Source of the DNA: Senegalimassilia anaerobia JC110
Lineage (GTDB): Bacteria > Actinomycetota > Coriobacteriia > Coriobacteriales > Eggerthellaceae
Length of the DNA stretch: 54,261 nt
Assembly: GCF_000236865.1 (NCBI RefSeq)
Contig: NZ_HE611016.1
Location: 1-54,261 of the forward strand
Direction: 5' to 3'
Position 1 is the first letter of the stretch. Every line of letters begins with the position of its first letter. Made by a program: the position numbers and the translations under genes. This document shows, piece after piece, positions 42,915 to 52,523 of this stretch. The notes below the pieces were generated by a model. That model made no database searches. It was given only the letters and a program-made list of their open reading frames with translations, and was not told the DNA's origin.

Positions 42915-45740
42915 CTACCTCACCCGATACTTCGCCAGTGTTTCCTTCAGCTTTTCGATCTCGATCGGTTTGGATAGGTGGTCGTTCATGCCGGATTCCT
43001 TGGCGCGCGCCACGTCCTCGATGAAGGCGTTGGCGGTCATGGCGATAATGGGCACCTCGGCGGCGTCGGGTTTATCGCACAGGCGGATGGCGCGCGTGGC
43101 CTCGTAGCCGTTCATCTCGGGCATCATGACGTCCATGAGGATGGCGTCGAACGCGCCCGCGGGCTTGGCTTGGAACAGCTCGAGCGCTTCCTTGCCGTTG
43201 GCGGCGGTGGTGACCAGCGCGCCGTCATGTTCCAGCAGCGTCTGAGCGATCTCGGTGTTCAGCTCGTTGTCCTCAACCAGCAGGATGCTCATGCCGCAAA
43301 TGTCGCATTCCTCAGCATCAGCCGACGCTTCCACGGCCTTTTCCGGCGTACGGTTGATTACAAAAGGCAGGTCCACGGTGAACGTGGTGCCCCGGCCCAG
43401 CTCGCTTTTCACGGAAATGGTGCCGCCCATGTTCTTTAGGAGGGCCTTCACGATGGGCATGCCCATGCCCGTGCCCTGGTAGTTGCTGCGCGCATCGTCG
43501 TTGGCCTGCGCGAACGGCTCGAACAGGTGCTTGAGGAACTCCGGCGACATGCCGATGCCCGTGTCGCTGATGATGAAGCGGTAGACGACCCTGTCCCCGA
43601 CCAGGTCTATCTGCTCGGCCGAGCAGTGCACGGAGCCGCCGGGCTTGTTGTATTTGATGCAGTTCTCCACCAGGTTCAGGAACACGCGGCGCACGTGCAA
43701 GGGGCTTCCGTATACGTTGGGGTAGGCGAAGGTATCCGGGCCGCTGGTGGTCAGCGTGACGTCGCGGCTGCTGGCGCGGATCTGCCCCAGCACGAAGATG
43801 TCGCGGCACAGGTCCGTCAGGTTGAACGGCAGGTTCTCAAGCTCAACGGCGTGGTCCTCGATCTTGCTCATCTCCAGGATGTCGTTGATCAGCGTGAGCA
43901 GATGGTTGGCCGCCACCTTGGCTTTCTCGCGGTTATGGCTGTTCGCCTCCGCGTCGTCGGGGTGCTGCCCGTTGAGCTCCAAAAGCCCCAAGATGCCGTT
44001 GAGCGGTGTGCGGATATCGTGGCTCATGCGGGAGAGGAACGCGGTCTTGGCGGCGCTGGCCTCCTGCGCCCTGCGTTGCGCCTCGCGCGCACTGTGCAGC
44101 GCCCACGCCAGGATGGCGATGATGCCCACAAGCAACGCGCCGATGCCCGTGAGGATGGCAACACGGTTGTGCTCGACGAACTGGGCGAACTCTGATTGCC
44201 CGTCGGAATAGGAATAATGCGAATACGCGCTTGCCGCGATGTCGTCGGCGGCGCTGACGATGCCCTTGTTCACGATGCTGAGCAGCTGGGCATCGCCTTG
44301 CCGCAGCCAGCAGGCAAGCCCGATGCTCTTGGGCATCTCAGCGGTGACCAGGTTGCTCAGATCGACCTCGTCGCGCAGCGTGTCAAGCCCGGTAACGGTC
44401 ATGATCATGCATGTTGCCTTGCCTGCCTTGATGGCGTCGATGCATGCATGGGCGTCGGGGTATTGCGTGATGGTGGCTTCGGGGTAGCGTACGTGCAGGT
44501 CGCTGCTGTCCAGCAGCGAACGGTCGTGGAATGCGATGTTCTTCAGCGCGTCGTCAAGGTTGCCGCCCGTGTAGATGGCCACAAGCGAGGTGGTGGTTAC
44601 TGCCGACGACTGGATGAACCCCGCCTGCTCGGCAAGCCAGTAGTCCATGTTGATGGGCATGGCCACGTCGATGCTGCTGTCGCGCAGCGCGTTGGTGAGC
44701 TCCTTGTTCGACTCGAACGGCACGGCGTTCACCGTGATGCCGTATTGTTTTTTCAGCTTGTCGACCAGGGCGGAAAGCGAGCCCTCGATCTGCCCGTCCT
44801 CCCCCTGGTTGGAGAACGGCAGCAGGTTGTCCAAGTACCCGAAGGTGATAGTGTTGCCGTGGTCGGCAAGCCAAGCGCTCTCGGGGCCGTTCAGCGCCGA
44901 CGATCTGCTGTTGCGCGCGGAATAGCGGGTTTTGACCTCGTCGTTGTAGCGCGGGTTGGTGCTTCTGAGCATGGCCATGGACGTGTTGATGTCGTCCATA
45001 AGGTCCTGGCGCGATTTGGGCACGGCGAAGAAGTAGTTGCTCTCGCCCACGGAGAACACGGGCATGGCGTCGGCCGACGAGATGGTGTCGTTCATGATGA
45101 TGGCGTCCACTTCGCCCGAGGAAAGCGCGTCGAACAGCGCATTGCCGCTGCTGTAATAGCGGTATTCGCAGCTGATGCCCTGGCTCTCGATCCACTGCTT
45201 GCCCACCTCGGTTTGCATGACGTCGGGGTTGACGCCGATGGTCATGCCGTCGAGTGCGGCCGGGTTGCCCGCCCCCAGCGCATCGTTGGTGGGTTTCGCG
45301 AAGATGTAATAGTGCTCCACGCCCTGAGGATTCGACGAGTACAGCAGCTTCTCGGCGCGCTCGGGCGTGTAGGAGATGTTGGGCATCAGGTCGATCTCGC
45401 CGTCCTTGAGCTTCTGTATAAGCTCGGGGAAGGTGCCGGGGACGTACTCGTATTTCCAGCCGGGCGTGTAGTAGGATAGCGTTTGCAGGTACTCGTAGCC
45501 CCAGCCGGACATATACTCGCCGGGCATGCCGTTTTGGAAGCCCTGATTGTTGAGCAGCCAGCCCACGCGCACGGTCTTGATCTCGGGGGTGTCGGATTGC
45601 GAAGCGGTGCCAGGGGACTCCTCCTGGGCGGAAGCCGGGCAAAGCGGCGCCAGCGAGATGCAGGTGGCGGCCAGTACCGCGCTCAACGCAAGCGCGGCGG
45701 CGCGTCGGCCAACGGCGCGGAGCGTGTACGAGTATTTCAA
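42915..45740 (-). CDS. Hybrid sensor histidine kinase with two periplasmic solute-binding domains
   Basis: A 941-residue sensor. A signal peptide (about 1-38, ending at CPASA) is followed by two tandem SBP_bac_3-type domains (about 48-270 and 290-520) and one membrane span near 530-550. A HisKA domain follows with the phospho-accepting H574 in MSHDIRTPLNG, then a HATPase domain (DTGIGM, GTGMGMPIV) and a C-terminal receiver with D870 in LMDVMMPEMNG. The layout matches BvgS/EvgS-type kinases without the phosphotransfer domain. It probably senses amino-acid-like ligands. I chose the TTG start at 45740 because GGGGGAGA lies 5-6 bases upstream and the signal peptide then begins properly; the ATG at 45848 would add 36 unlikely residues. 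A partner response regulator is not in view. Confidence 0.9.
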   Translation of the reverse strand: MKYSYTLRAVGRRAAALALSAVLAATCISLAPLCPASAQEESPGTASQSDTPEIKTVRVGWLLNNQGFQNGMPGEYMSGWGYEYLQTLSYYTPGWKYEYVPGTFPELIQKLKDGEIDLMPNISYTPERAEKLLYSSNPQGVEHYYIFAKPTNDALGAGNPAALDGMTIGVNPDVMQTEVGKQWIESQGISCEYRYYSSGNALFDALSSGEVDAIIMNDTISSADAMPVFSVGESNYFFAVPKSRQDLMDDINTSMAMLRSTNPRYNDEVKTRYSARNSRSSALNGPESAWLADHGNTITFGYLDNLLPFSNQGEDGQIEGSLSALVDKLKKQYGITVNAVPFESNKELTNALRDSSIDVAMPINMDYWLAEQAGFIQSSAVTTTSLVAIYTGGNLDDALKNIAFHDRSLLDSSDLHVRYPEATITQYPDAHACIDAIKAGKATCMIMTVTGLDTLRDEVDLSNLVTAEMPKSIGLACWLRQGDAQLLSIVNKGIVSAADDIAASAYSHYSYSDGQSEFAQFVEHNRVAILTGIGALLVGIIAILAWALHSAREAQRRAQEASAAKTAFLSRMSHDIRTPLNGILGLLELNGQHPDDAEANSHNREKAKVAANHLLTLINDILEMSKIEDHAVELENLPFNLTDLCRDIFVLGQIRASSRDVTLTTSGPDTFAYPNVYGSPLHVRRVFLNLVENCIKYNKPGGSVHCSAEQIDLVGDRVVYRFIISDTGIGMSPEFLKHLFEPFAQANDDARSNYQGTGMGMPIVKALLKNMGGTISVKSELGRGTTFTVDLPFVINRTPEKAVEASADAEECDICGMSILLVEDNELNTEIAQTLLEHDGALVTTAANGKEALELFQAKPAGAFDAILMDVMMPEMNGYEATRAIRLCDKPDAAEVPIIAMTANAFIEDVARAKESGMNDHLSKPIEIEKLKETLAKYRVR

Positions 45741-46412
45741 GGCGGTCTCCCCCAAATGACAAGCGCAGAAGCAATGCAGAAGCGATTCTAGCAGATGAAC
45801 CGGGGAACGCGGGGAGAGCGGCCCCAGCAAAGGCTGCGGAAATGGCAAGGCAGGTGTGGGGGCCGCCTCATGCGGGCTGCGGGGGAATGCGCGCTCGCGC
45901 CATCAGGCGAAACGCGGTAAACGTCGGCGGGGGTAAGCGGAAACGCCGCCCGCGGGTCGCGCTCGGGAGCATCCCTTCGCCCGATATGAAACAGCTTTCA
46001 CAAAGACCCACATAAAACCGCGCTTATTGCAGAAACATGTGCTCTCGGGACATTGCATACGAAGATGTAGGGGGCATAACAGCATTTTTACAACGCAGCA
46101 ATTATTCTCGTGTATTATTGCGAGATGGAAAACAAGCCGATGGCACGTTTTCCGCATCGTGTCGGGGCCACCGCATCGCTGAAAATGTCGTGCCACCGAC
46201 ACTGCGGCGAAGCCCCATCAGCGCGTTTTTCGTAGGCCGGCACGCCCTGGGCGCGGCGGCCTGCACCATACCAGGGTGCCCTGAACAGCATCGCGTTCGG
46301 TGTTCGTTGGCGCCAGGGGAATGAATGCGTTTTCCAACAGCCACCTGCCGCACCATGGCGGGCTGGCGCAGCCATCCCAAAATTCAGGAAGCCAAGCGGA
46401 AAGGGGCGGGCC
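45741..46412. other. Divergent intergenic region and long leader of the polysaccharide cluster
   Basis: The 670 bases separate the sensor kinase from the antiterminator gene. The left half is GC-rich. From about 46000 the sequence becomes AT-richer, with promoter-like elements (TTGCAT at 46053-46058 with CATAAC at 46075-46080; TATTAT at 46113-46118 inside CTCG...CGAG arms). If transcription starts near 46085-46125, the first gene has a leader of about 290 bases with several small hairpins, such as CAGG-GTGC-CCTG near 46273. Frames in this region lack ribosome sites and are not called. Confidence 0.4.
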
Positions 46413-46949
46413 ATGTGGTACGTCGTGCAAGTTGAAACCGGCCGCGAGAAGACGGCATGCGACGACATTAAGCAGGCAGCCGAAGACGTGCTGGACGAAT
46501 GCTTCGTCCCGCAGTACCTGACCGGCAAAAGGCGACCCGATGGCACCTGGATTCCGTCGAAGGAGCGCTTGTTCCCCGGCTACCTGATCTGCGTGACGTC
46601 GCAGGTAGATGAGCTGGCCGACAAGCTGCGCCGCGTGAGAAGCCTCACCAAGATCTTGGGAAACGACAACGCATTCATCCCCCTGACCGAAGATGAACGA
46701 GCGTGGGTGCAAAAGGTCACCCAAAAAGACCAGCGAACCGTCGGGGAGTCCGTGGGCTACATGGAAGACGGCAAGCTGGTGATCGTGGAGGGCCCGCTAA
46801 AGGGCAGGGAAGACTGGGTGCGCAAGGTGAGCCATCGCAAGCGCCTAGCGTATCTGGAAATGCCGATGGGCGGTCGCACCGTGCGAGCCCAAGCAGGCCT
46901 GCAAATGGTCAGCAAAGCCCAAGGCAAGCTTTTGGATAGGGAAAAGTGA
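46413..46949 (+). CDS. LoaP-like NusG-family antiterminator
   Basis: The 178-residue NusG paralogue has an NGN domain (MWYVVQVETGREKTACDD, then LFPGYLIC) and a KOW domain (KLVIVEGPLKGREDWVRKV). Specialised NusG proteins of the LoaP/UpxY/RfaH groups ride on RNA polymerase through long polysaccharide or antibiotic operons and suppress termination. The position as first gene of a surface-polysaccharide cluster, behind a long leader, fits LoaP. ATG 46413 has AAGGGGCGGG upstream. Its stop overlaps a possible small ORF by the GTGA motif. The RNA signal it would need is not identified. Confidence 0.8.
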   Translation: MWYVVQVETGREKTACDDIKQAAEDVLDECFVPQYLTGKRRPDGTWIPSKERLFPGYLICVTSQVDELADKLRRVRSLTKILGNDNAFIPLTEDERAWVQKVTQKDQRTVGESVGYMEDGKLVIVEGPLKGREDWVRKVSHRKRLAYLEMPMGGRTVRAQAGLQMVSKAQGKLLDREK

Positions 46950-47053
46950 ACGACAGCAGCGTGAAAAGGGAATTCGGAACGACGATGCAAATGCTGAAGG
47001 CGGGCGCAATGGCGCCGTTGGAGGCGCCCGTAGACGGGATGGCGCATTCGTAA
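46946..47053 (+). CDS. Possible 35-residue bridging small ORF
   Basis: GTG 46946 overlaps the antiterminator stop (GTGA), and the TAA at 47051-47053 shares its last A with the ATG of the sugar transferase (TAATG). The frame thus fills the gap exactly. AGGGAAAA lies a few bases upstream of the GTG. The peptide has no recognised family and no membrane span (it includes KREFGTTMQMLKAGAMAPL). It may serve only for translational coupling. An internal ATG at 46984 is an alternative start. Existence as a protein is uncertain. Confidence 0.35.
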   Translation: MNDSSVKREFGTTMQMLKAGAMAPLEAPVDGMAHS

Positions 47054-47895
47054 TGACCGGGGAAGCTACAGCTGTTAAGGAATCGACGGGGGGACGCAGG
47101 GAACAATGCAACATCGTGGCCATGCCGGAAACCTCGCCGGCCAGCAAAACCTCGACCTGCCACAAGACCGTGCGTAGCGGCACTATCTACGATTTCGACA
47201 TGCAGGAACGTCGTCGCGAAAGTCTTGAGCGCGCCGAGAAATTGAAGGCGGAACTTGGGGACGAACCCATAACGGGGACCGATGACCGAATCGCCTACCG
47301 CTTTGTGAAGCGAGTTTTCGACTTCGCGTTCAGTGCGGCGGTTCTGGTGCTGCTGAGCTGGCTGTTCGTTATCATCGCCATCTTGGTGAAGGTCGACGAC
47401 CCCAAGGGCCCCGTGTTCTTTAAGCAAACTCGCGTGGGCAAAAACGGCCGCGAGTTCGAGATGCTGAAGTTCCGCAGCATGTGCGTGGACGCCGAGGAGA
47501 AGCTGGCAGACCTCAAAGAGCTCAACGAGAAGACCGGACCGGTGTTCAAGATTGCTGAGGATCCGCGCATCACCCGCGTAGGCAAGTGGCTGCGCAAGCT
47601 GAGCCTGGACGAGCTGCCGCAGTTCATCAACGTGCTCCTTTCGGACATGAGCGTCGTGGGCCCGCGCCCCGCGCTGCCGAACGAGGTAGCAACCTACAAC
47701 GACTACCAGCGCCAAAGGCTGCTGGTGAAGCCCGGCATGACCTGCTACTGGCAAACCCGTCGCAACCGCGATTCGATCACCTTCGACGAGTGGGTCGATT
47801 TGGATTTGCTCTACATTAAGAAATGCTCCGCCTGGAGCGACATTAAGTTGATTGTTCAAACCGTTGGCGTCGTTTTGACGGCGCAAGGGAGCTGA
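47053..47895 (+). CDS. Undecaprenyl-phosphate sugar-1-phosphate transferase (initiating glycosyltransferase)
   Basis: This is a monotopic phosphoglycosyl transferase that starts polysaccharide repeat-unit assembly on undecaprenyl phosphate at the inner membrane. The conserved catalytic core has a re-entrant helix (VFDFAFSAAVLVLLSWLFV), then GPVFFKQTRVGKNGREF, KFRSM, LRKLSLDELPQFINVL, SVVGPRPALPNEV and KPGMTCYWQ. The 280 residues include about 75 N-terminal residues before the core with no known role. The ATG at 47053 is coupled to the preceding small ORF; ATG 47122 or 47200 are alternatives. The exact sugar (galactose, glucose or N-acetyl sugar) cannot be read from sequence. Confidence 0.88.
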   Translation: MTGEATAVKESTGGRREQCNIVAMPETSPASKTSTCHKTVRSGTIYDFDMQERRRESLERAEKLKAELGDEPITGTDDRIAYRFVKRVFDFAFSAAVLVLLSWLFVIIAILVKVDDPKGPVFFKQTRVGKNGREFEMLKFRSMCVDAEEKLADLKELNEKTGPVFKIAEDPRITRVGKWLRKLSLDELPQFINVLLSDMSVVGPRPALPNEVATYNDYQRQRLLVKPGMTCYWQTRRNRDSITFDEWVDLDLLYIKKCSAWSDIKLIVQTVGVVLTAQGS

Positions 47896-47899
47896 TTGC

Positions 47900-49066
47900 G
47901 TGCAGCACGTGTTTATCGTTGGATCGAAAGGAATACCCGCTAATTATGGTGGGTACGAGACGTTCGTGGAGAAACTCACTGAAAACCAGGTTTCTCCCGA
48001 TATCAAGTACCACGTTGCGTGCGCCGTAGATTCTCTCGATGAAGTAGGTGAGTTTGAACATAATGGAGCGCATTGCTTCAATGTGCTGCGCAGGCCTGTG
48101 GGCGCGGCGAGGGCGATTTTCTATGATATTGATGCGCTGAAGTGGTGCATCGCCTATATCGAGAAGAATCATGTCGAACACCCTATTGTCTATGTGTTGG
48201 CGTGCCGCATCGGCCCGTTCTTCGGTAAGTACGTCAAGAAGATTCATGCCTTAGGTGGCGAGGTCTTCGTGAACCCCGATGGCCACGAGTGGAAGCGTGC
48301 CAAGTGGAGCGCACCGGTGCGCAAGTATTGGAAGGTCTCCGAGCGCGGGATGGTTAAGCGCGCAGACCTCATGGTGTGCGATTCTAAGAACATCGAGAAG
48401 TACATCCGTAAAGAGTACGCCGACCTGATTCCTAAGACGACATTCATCGCCTATGGTGCCGACGTCAAGCGCTCATCGCTCGCCGACAACGATCCGAAGT
48501 TTACGGGCTGGCTTACTGAGAAGGGTCTCAAACCCTTCGACTACTACCTAGTGGTGGGACGCTTCGTTCCCGAGAATAACTACGAGACCATGATTCGCGA
48601 GTTTATGGCATCCGGCTCCAAGCGAGATTTTGCGCTCGTTACCGGCGTTGACGAGGCGTTCTTAGCCGATCTTGAACAGAAGACGCACTTCAAGGGCGAC
48701 CCGCGTATCAAGTTTGTTGGGACGGTCTACGACCAGGAGTTATTAAAAAAGATTCGAGAGCAGGCATACGGATATTTTCATGGCCACGAAGTGGGTGGTA
48801 CCAATCCGAGCCTTCTAGAAGCGCTGGCATCCACTCGTCTGAATCTGCTTTTGGATGTGGGCTTTAATCGCGAGGTTGCAGAGAGCTCCTCGCTGTACTG
48901 GACAAAAGAGAGTGGCGATCTCGCTTCACTTATTGAGCATGCTGATGTTATGGGTGAGAACGAAATCGATGTCTTGGACGAAGCTTCCGCGAGTGTTATT
49001 CGCAATCGCTATTCATGGCGATATATAACCGACACATATGAGGACCTGTTCCTCGGAAAGAAATAG
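47900..49066 (+). CDS. DUF1972-type glycosyltransferase (rhamnosyltransferase-like)
   Basis: The 388-residue GT4-like enzyme starts with HVFIVGSKGIPANYGGYETFVEKL, a hallmark of DUF1972 glycosyltransferases that often add the second sugar (commonly rhamnose) to the lipid-linked unit. The C-terminal donor-binding part has YLVVGRFVPENNYETMI and GYFHGHEVGGTNPSLLEAL. GTG 47900 follows the transferase stop after 4 bases, with GGGAG about 10 bases upstream. The adjacent dTDP-rhamnose genes support a rhamnose donor. Base composition is lower in GC than upstream genes. Confidence 0.8.
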   Translation: MQHVFIVGSKGIPANYGGYETFVEKLTENQVSPDIKYHVACAVDSLDEVGEFEHNGAHCFNVLRRPVGAARAIFYDIDALKWCIAYIEKNHVEHPIVYVLACRIGPFFGKYVKKIHALGGEVFVNPDGHEWKRAKWSAPVRKYWKVSERGMVKRADLMVCDSKNIEKYIRKEYADLIPKTTFIAYGADVKRSSLADNDPKFTGWLTEKGLKPFDYYLVVGRFVPENNYETMIREFMASGSKRDFALVTGVDEAFLADLEQKTHFKGDPRIKFVGTVYDQELLKKIREQAYGYFHGHEVGGTNPSLLEALASTRLNLLLDVGFNREVAESSSLYWTKESGDLASLIEHADVMGENEIDVLDEASASVIRNRYSWRYITDTYEDLFLGKK

Positions 49067-49072
49067 GCGAAT

Positions 49073-49969
49073 ATGAAGGGAATTATCCTTGCGGGTGGCA
49101 GCGGAACGCGTCTATATCCGCTAACATCCGTTACGAGTAAGCAATTGCTGCCCGTTTACGATAAGCCGATGATTTACTATCCGCTGAGCACTCTGATGCT
49201 GGCAGGTATTCGCGAAATCTTAATTATTTCCACCCCAACCGACTTGCCGAACTTTGAGCGCCTTCTGGGTGACGGTAGTCAATTCGGCGTGAAGCTGTCT
49301 TATGCCGTACAGCCTTTTCCTGATGGCCTTGCGCAAGCATTTGTCATCGGTGAAGAGTTTATTGCAGGCGACCCTTGTGCGCTGGTACTGGGCGATAATA
49401 TCTTTTATGGGAACGGTCTTAGTCGCCACCTGCGCCGCGCGGTCGAAAAAGCAGAGGCTGAGGGCGGCGCAACCGTATTCGGTTACCACGTGGACGACCC
49501 GGAGCGTTTTGGCGTGGTTGAGTTTGATAATGACTTTAATGCTGTGTCCATCGAAGAGAAGCCCGAGCACCCGAAGAGCTCCTATGCTGTGACGGGGCTC
49601 TATTTTTATGACTCTCGTGTGTGTGAGATGGCAAAGCAAGTGAAGCCCTCCGCTCGCGGCGAGCTGGAGATTACGACTTTGAATCAGATGTATCTAGAAG
49701 ACGGTACTCTTAGTGTCGTCACCTTGGGTCGCGGTTACGCGTGGCTCGATACTGGCACAATGGAGAGCCTCTACGAGGCTGGTGAGTTCGTGCGCTCGGT
49801 TGAGCGCGCGCAGGATTTGCCTGTGTCGGTCCCGGAAGAAATCGCTTACGAGAACGGCTGGATCGACAAGGATACTTTGGCTGCCGCCGCAGAGCGCTAC
49901 GGCAAAAGCGTCTATGGCCAGCATCTCAAGGCGGTGGCCTCGGGCCTTGTTTCTTCTAAGGAGGACTAG
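49073..49969 (+). CDS. rfbA: Glucose-1-phosphate thymidylyltransferase
   Basis: This is the first enzyme of dTDP-L-rhamnose synthesis, joining dTTP and glucose 1-phosphate. The 298-residue length is standard. The nucleotide-binding [13 protein letters not shown], the [17 protein letters not shown] block, GDNIFYG and the product-site [11 protein letters not shown] are all present. Its composition (29/60 GC in 49201-49260) is lower than in the next genes. It is followed by rfbB after 3 bases with a strong AAGGAGG. The start ATG 49073 lies 6 bases after the previous stop. Confidence 0.95.
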   Translation: MKGIILAGGSGTRLYPLTSVTSKQLLPVYDKPMIYYPLSTLMLAGIREILIISTPTDLPNFERLLGDGSQFGVKLSYAVQPFPDGLAQAFVIGEEFIAGDPCALVLGDNIFYGNGLSRHLRRAVEKAEAEGGATVFGYHVDDPERFGVVEFDNDFNAVSIEEKPEHPKSSYAVTGLYFYDSRVCEMAKQVKPSARGELEITTLNQMYLEDGTLSVVTLGRGYAWLDTGTMESLYEAGEFVRSVERAQDLPVSVPEEIAYENGWIDKDTLAAAAERYGKSVYGQHLKAVASGLVSSKED

Positions 49970-50992
<1,023 letters not shown>

Positions 50993-51002
50993 GGGGGCAG
51001 GC

Positions 51003-52523
51003 ATGTCCGAGATCGAATTCGAGAAGGAGCTCAGGGCCGAGCGCACCAACATCCCCGGGATGCTGGTGTTCGACCTTCCCGTCCACGGCGACTCCCGCGG
51101 CTGGTTCAAGGAGAACTGGCAGCGCGCCAAGCAGACAGGGCTGGGCCTGCCCGATTTGGGGCCCGTGCAGAACAACATCTCCTTCAACGCGGAGCGCGGC
51201 GTGACCCGCGGCATCCACGCCGAGCCCTGGGACAAGTACATCTCGGTGGCCACGGGCAGCGTCTTCGGCGCATGGGTTGACCTGCGCCCGGGCGAGAGCT
51301 TCGGCGAGGTCTACACGTGCGTCATCGACCCCTCCAAGGCCATCTACGTGCCCCGCGGCGTTGGCAACTCCTTCCAGGCGCTCGAGGACGGCACTGCCTA
51401 CACCTATCTCGTGAACGCCCACTGGTCGGCGGAGCTCAAGAAGACCTACACCTTCGTCAACCTCGCCGACCCCGAGCTCGGCATCGAGTGGCCCATCCCT
51501 CTCGACGAGTGCGAGCTCTCCGAGGCCGACAAGCACCACCCGATGCTGAAGGACGCGATCCCCATGGCGCCGCGCCGCACGCTCGTCACCGGCGCCAACG
51601 GCCAGCTCGGCCGCGCGGTGCGCAAGCTCGCCGAGGAGCGGGGGGTCGCCGGTTCCTTCGACTTCGGCGACCGCGACGAGTTCGACTTCTCGGACCCCGC
51701 CGACTACTCCAAGATCGACTGGACGCTCTACGGCACGGTCATCAACTGCGGCGCCTACACCGCCGTCGACGCCGCCGAGACCCCCGAGGGCAGGAAGGCC
51801 GCCTGGGCCGCCAACGCCCAGGGCCCGGCGCTGCTGGCCAAGACGTGCGCCGAGCACGGCATCGCGCTCGTGCACGTCTCCAGCGACTACGTGTTCGACG
51901 GCACCGTCGAGGAGCACGGCGAGGACGAGCCCTTCAGCCCGCTGGGCGTCTACGGCCAGACCAAGGCGGCCGGCGACATAGCCGTGGCCAACTGCCCCAG
52001 GCACTACATCGTGCGCTCCAGCTGGGTCATCGGCGAGGGCAAGAACTTCGTGCGCACCATGGCGGCGCTCTCGGACCGCTGCGCCGACCCCGATGACGCG
52101 CTCAACCGGGTGACGGTGGTCAACGACCAGTTCGGCCGCCTGACCTTCACCCGCGACATGGCGGAGGGCATCTTCTGGCTGCTGGGCTACCGCGACGGCG
52201 ACAAGGAGCCGAGCAGCCCGTGCGAGCCCGGCACGTACAACCTGACCGGCTCCGGCCGCGTGGCGTCCTGGGCCGACATCGCTTCGAAGGTGTTCGAGCT
52301 GCGCAACGGCAACGCCGACGCTGTGAAGCCCGTCGCCACCGCTGAGTATTACGCCAGTGCAAAGGGGCCTGTTTCTCCTAGGCCTGTGTATTCGGCACTG
52401 GACGTTACGAAGATTGAGGTGGCAGGATTCGCGACGTGCGATTGGGAAGAGGGGCTGGCTGATTACGTTAAATTGATCGCTAATCTATGTGCATCATTGA
52501 CAAAAGGAAAAGTGAACGCATGA
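51003..52523 (+). CDS. Fused dTDP-4-dehydrorhamnose 3,5-epimerase and reductase
   Basis: A bifunctional 506-residue protein performs the last two steps of dTDP-L-rhamnose synthesis. Residues about 1-190 are the RmlC cupin (DSRGWFKENWQ, TRGIHAEPWDKYISV with the catalytic His, then VPRGVGNSFQ). Residues about 195-490 are the RmlD reductase (TLVTGANGQLGRAV, CGAYTAVDAAE, SSDYVFDG and YGQTKAAGD). Such fusions occur in actinobacteria. The gene is GC-rich up to about 52330, then abruptly AT-richer to its end. It overlaps the next gene by four bases (ATGA). Confidence 0.93.
   Translation: MSEIEFEKELRAERTNIPGMLVFDLPVHGDSRGWFKENWQRAKQTGLGLPDLGPVQNNISFNAERGVTRGIHAEPWDKYISVATGSVFGAWVDLRPGESFGEVYTCVIDPSKAIYVPRGVGNSFQALEDGTAYTYLVNAHWSAELKKTYTFVNLADPELGIEWPIPLDECELSEADKHHPMLKDAIPMAPRRTLVTGANGQLGRAVRKLAEERGVAGSFDFGDRDEFDFSDPADYSKIDWTLYGTVINCGAYTAVDAAETPEGRKAAWAANAQGPALLAKTCAEHGIALVHVSSDYVFDGTVEEHGEDEPFSPLGVYGQTKAAGDIAVANCPRHYIVRSSWVIGEGKNFVRTMAALSDRCADPDDALNRVTVVNDQFGRLTFTRDMAEGIFWLLGYRDGDKEPSSPCEPGTYNLTGSGRVASWADIASKVFELRNGNADAVKPVATAEYYASAKGPVSPRPVYSALDVTKIEVAGFATCDWEEGLADYVKLIANLCASLTKGKVNA

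Noticed and set aside
46037-46324. 95-codon frame in the leader before the antiterminator
   Set aside because: No ribosome site or domain, and the segment looks like an untranslated leader.
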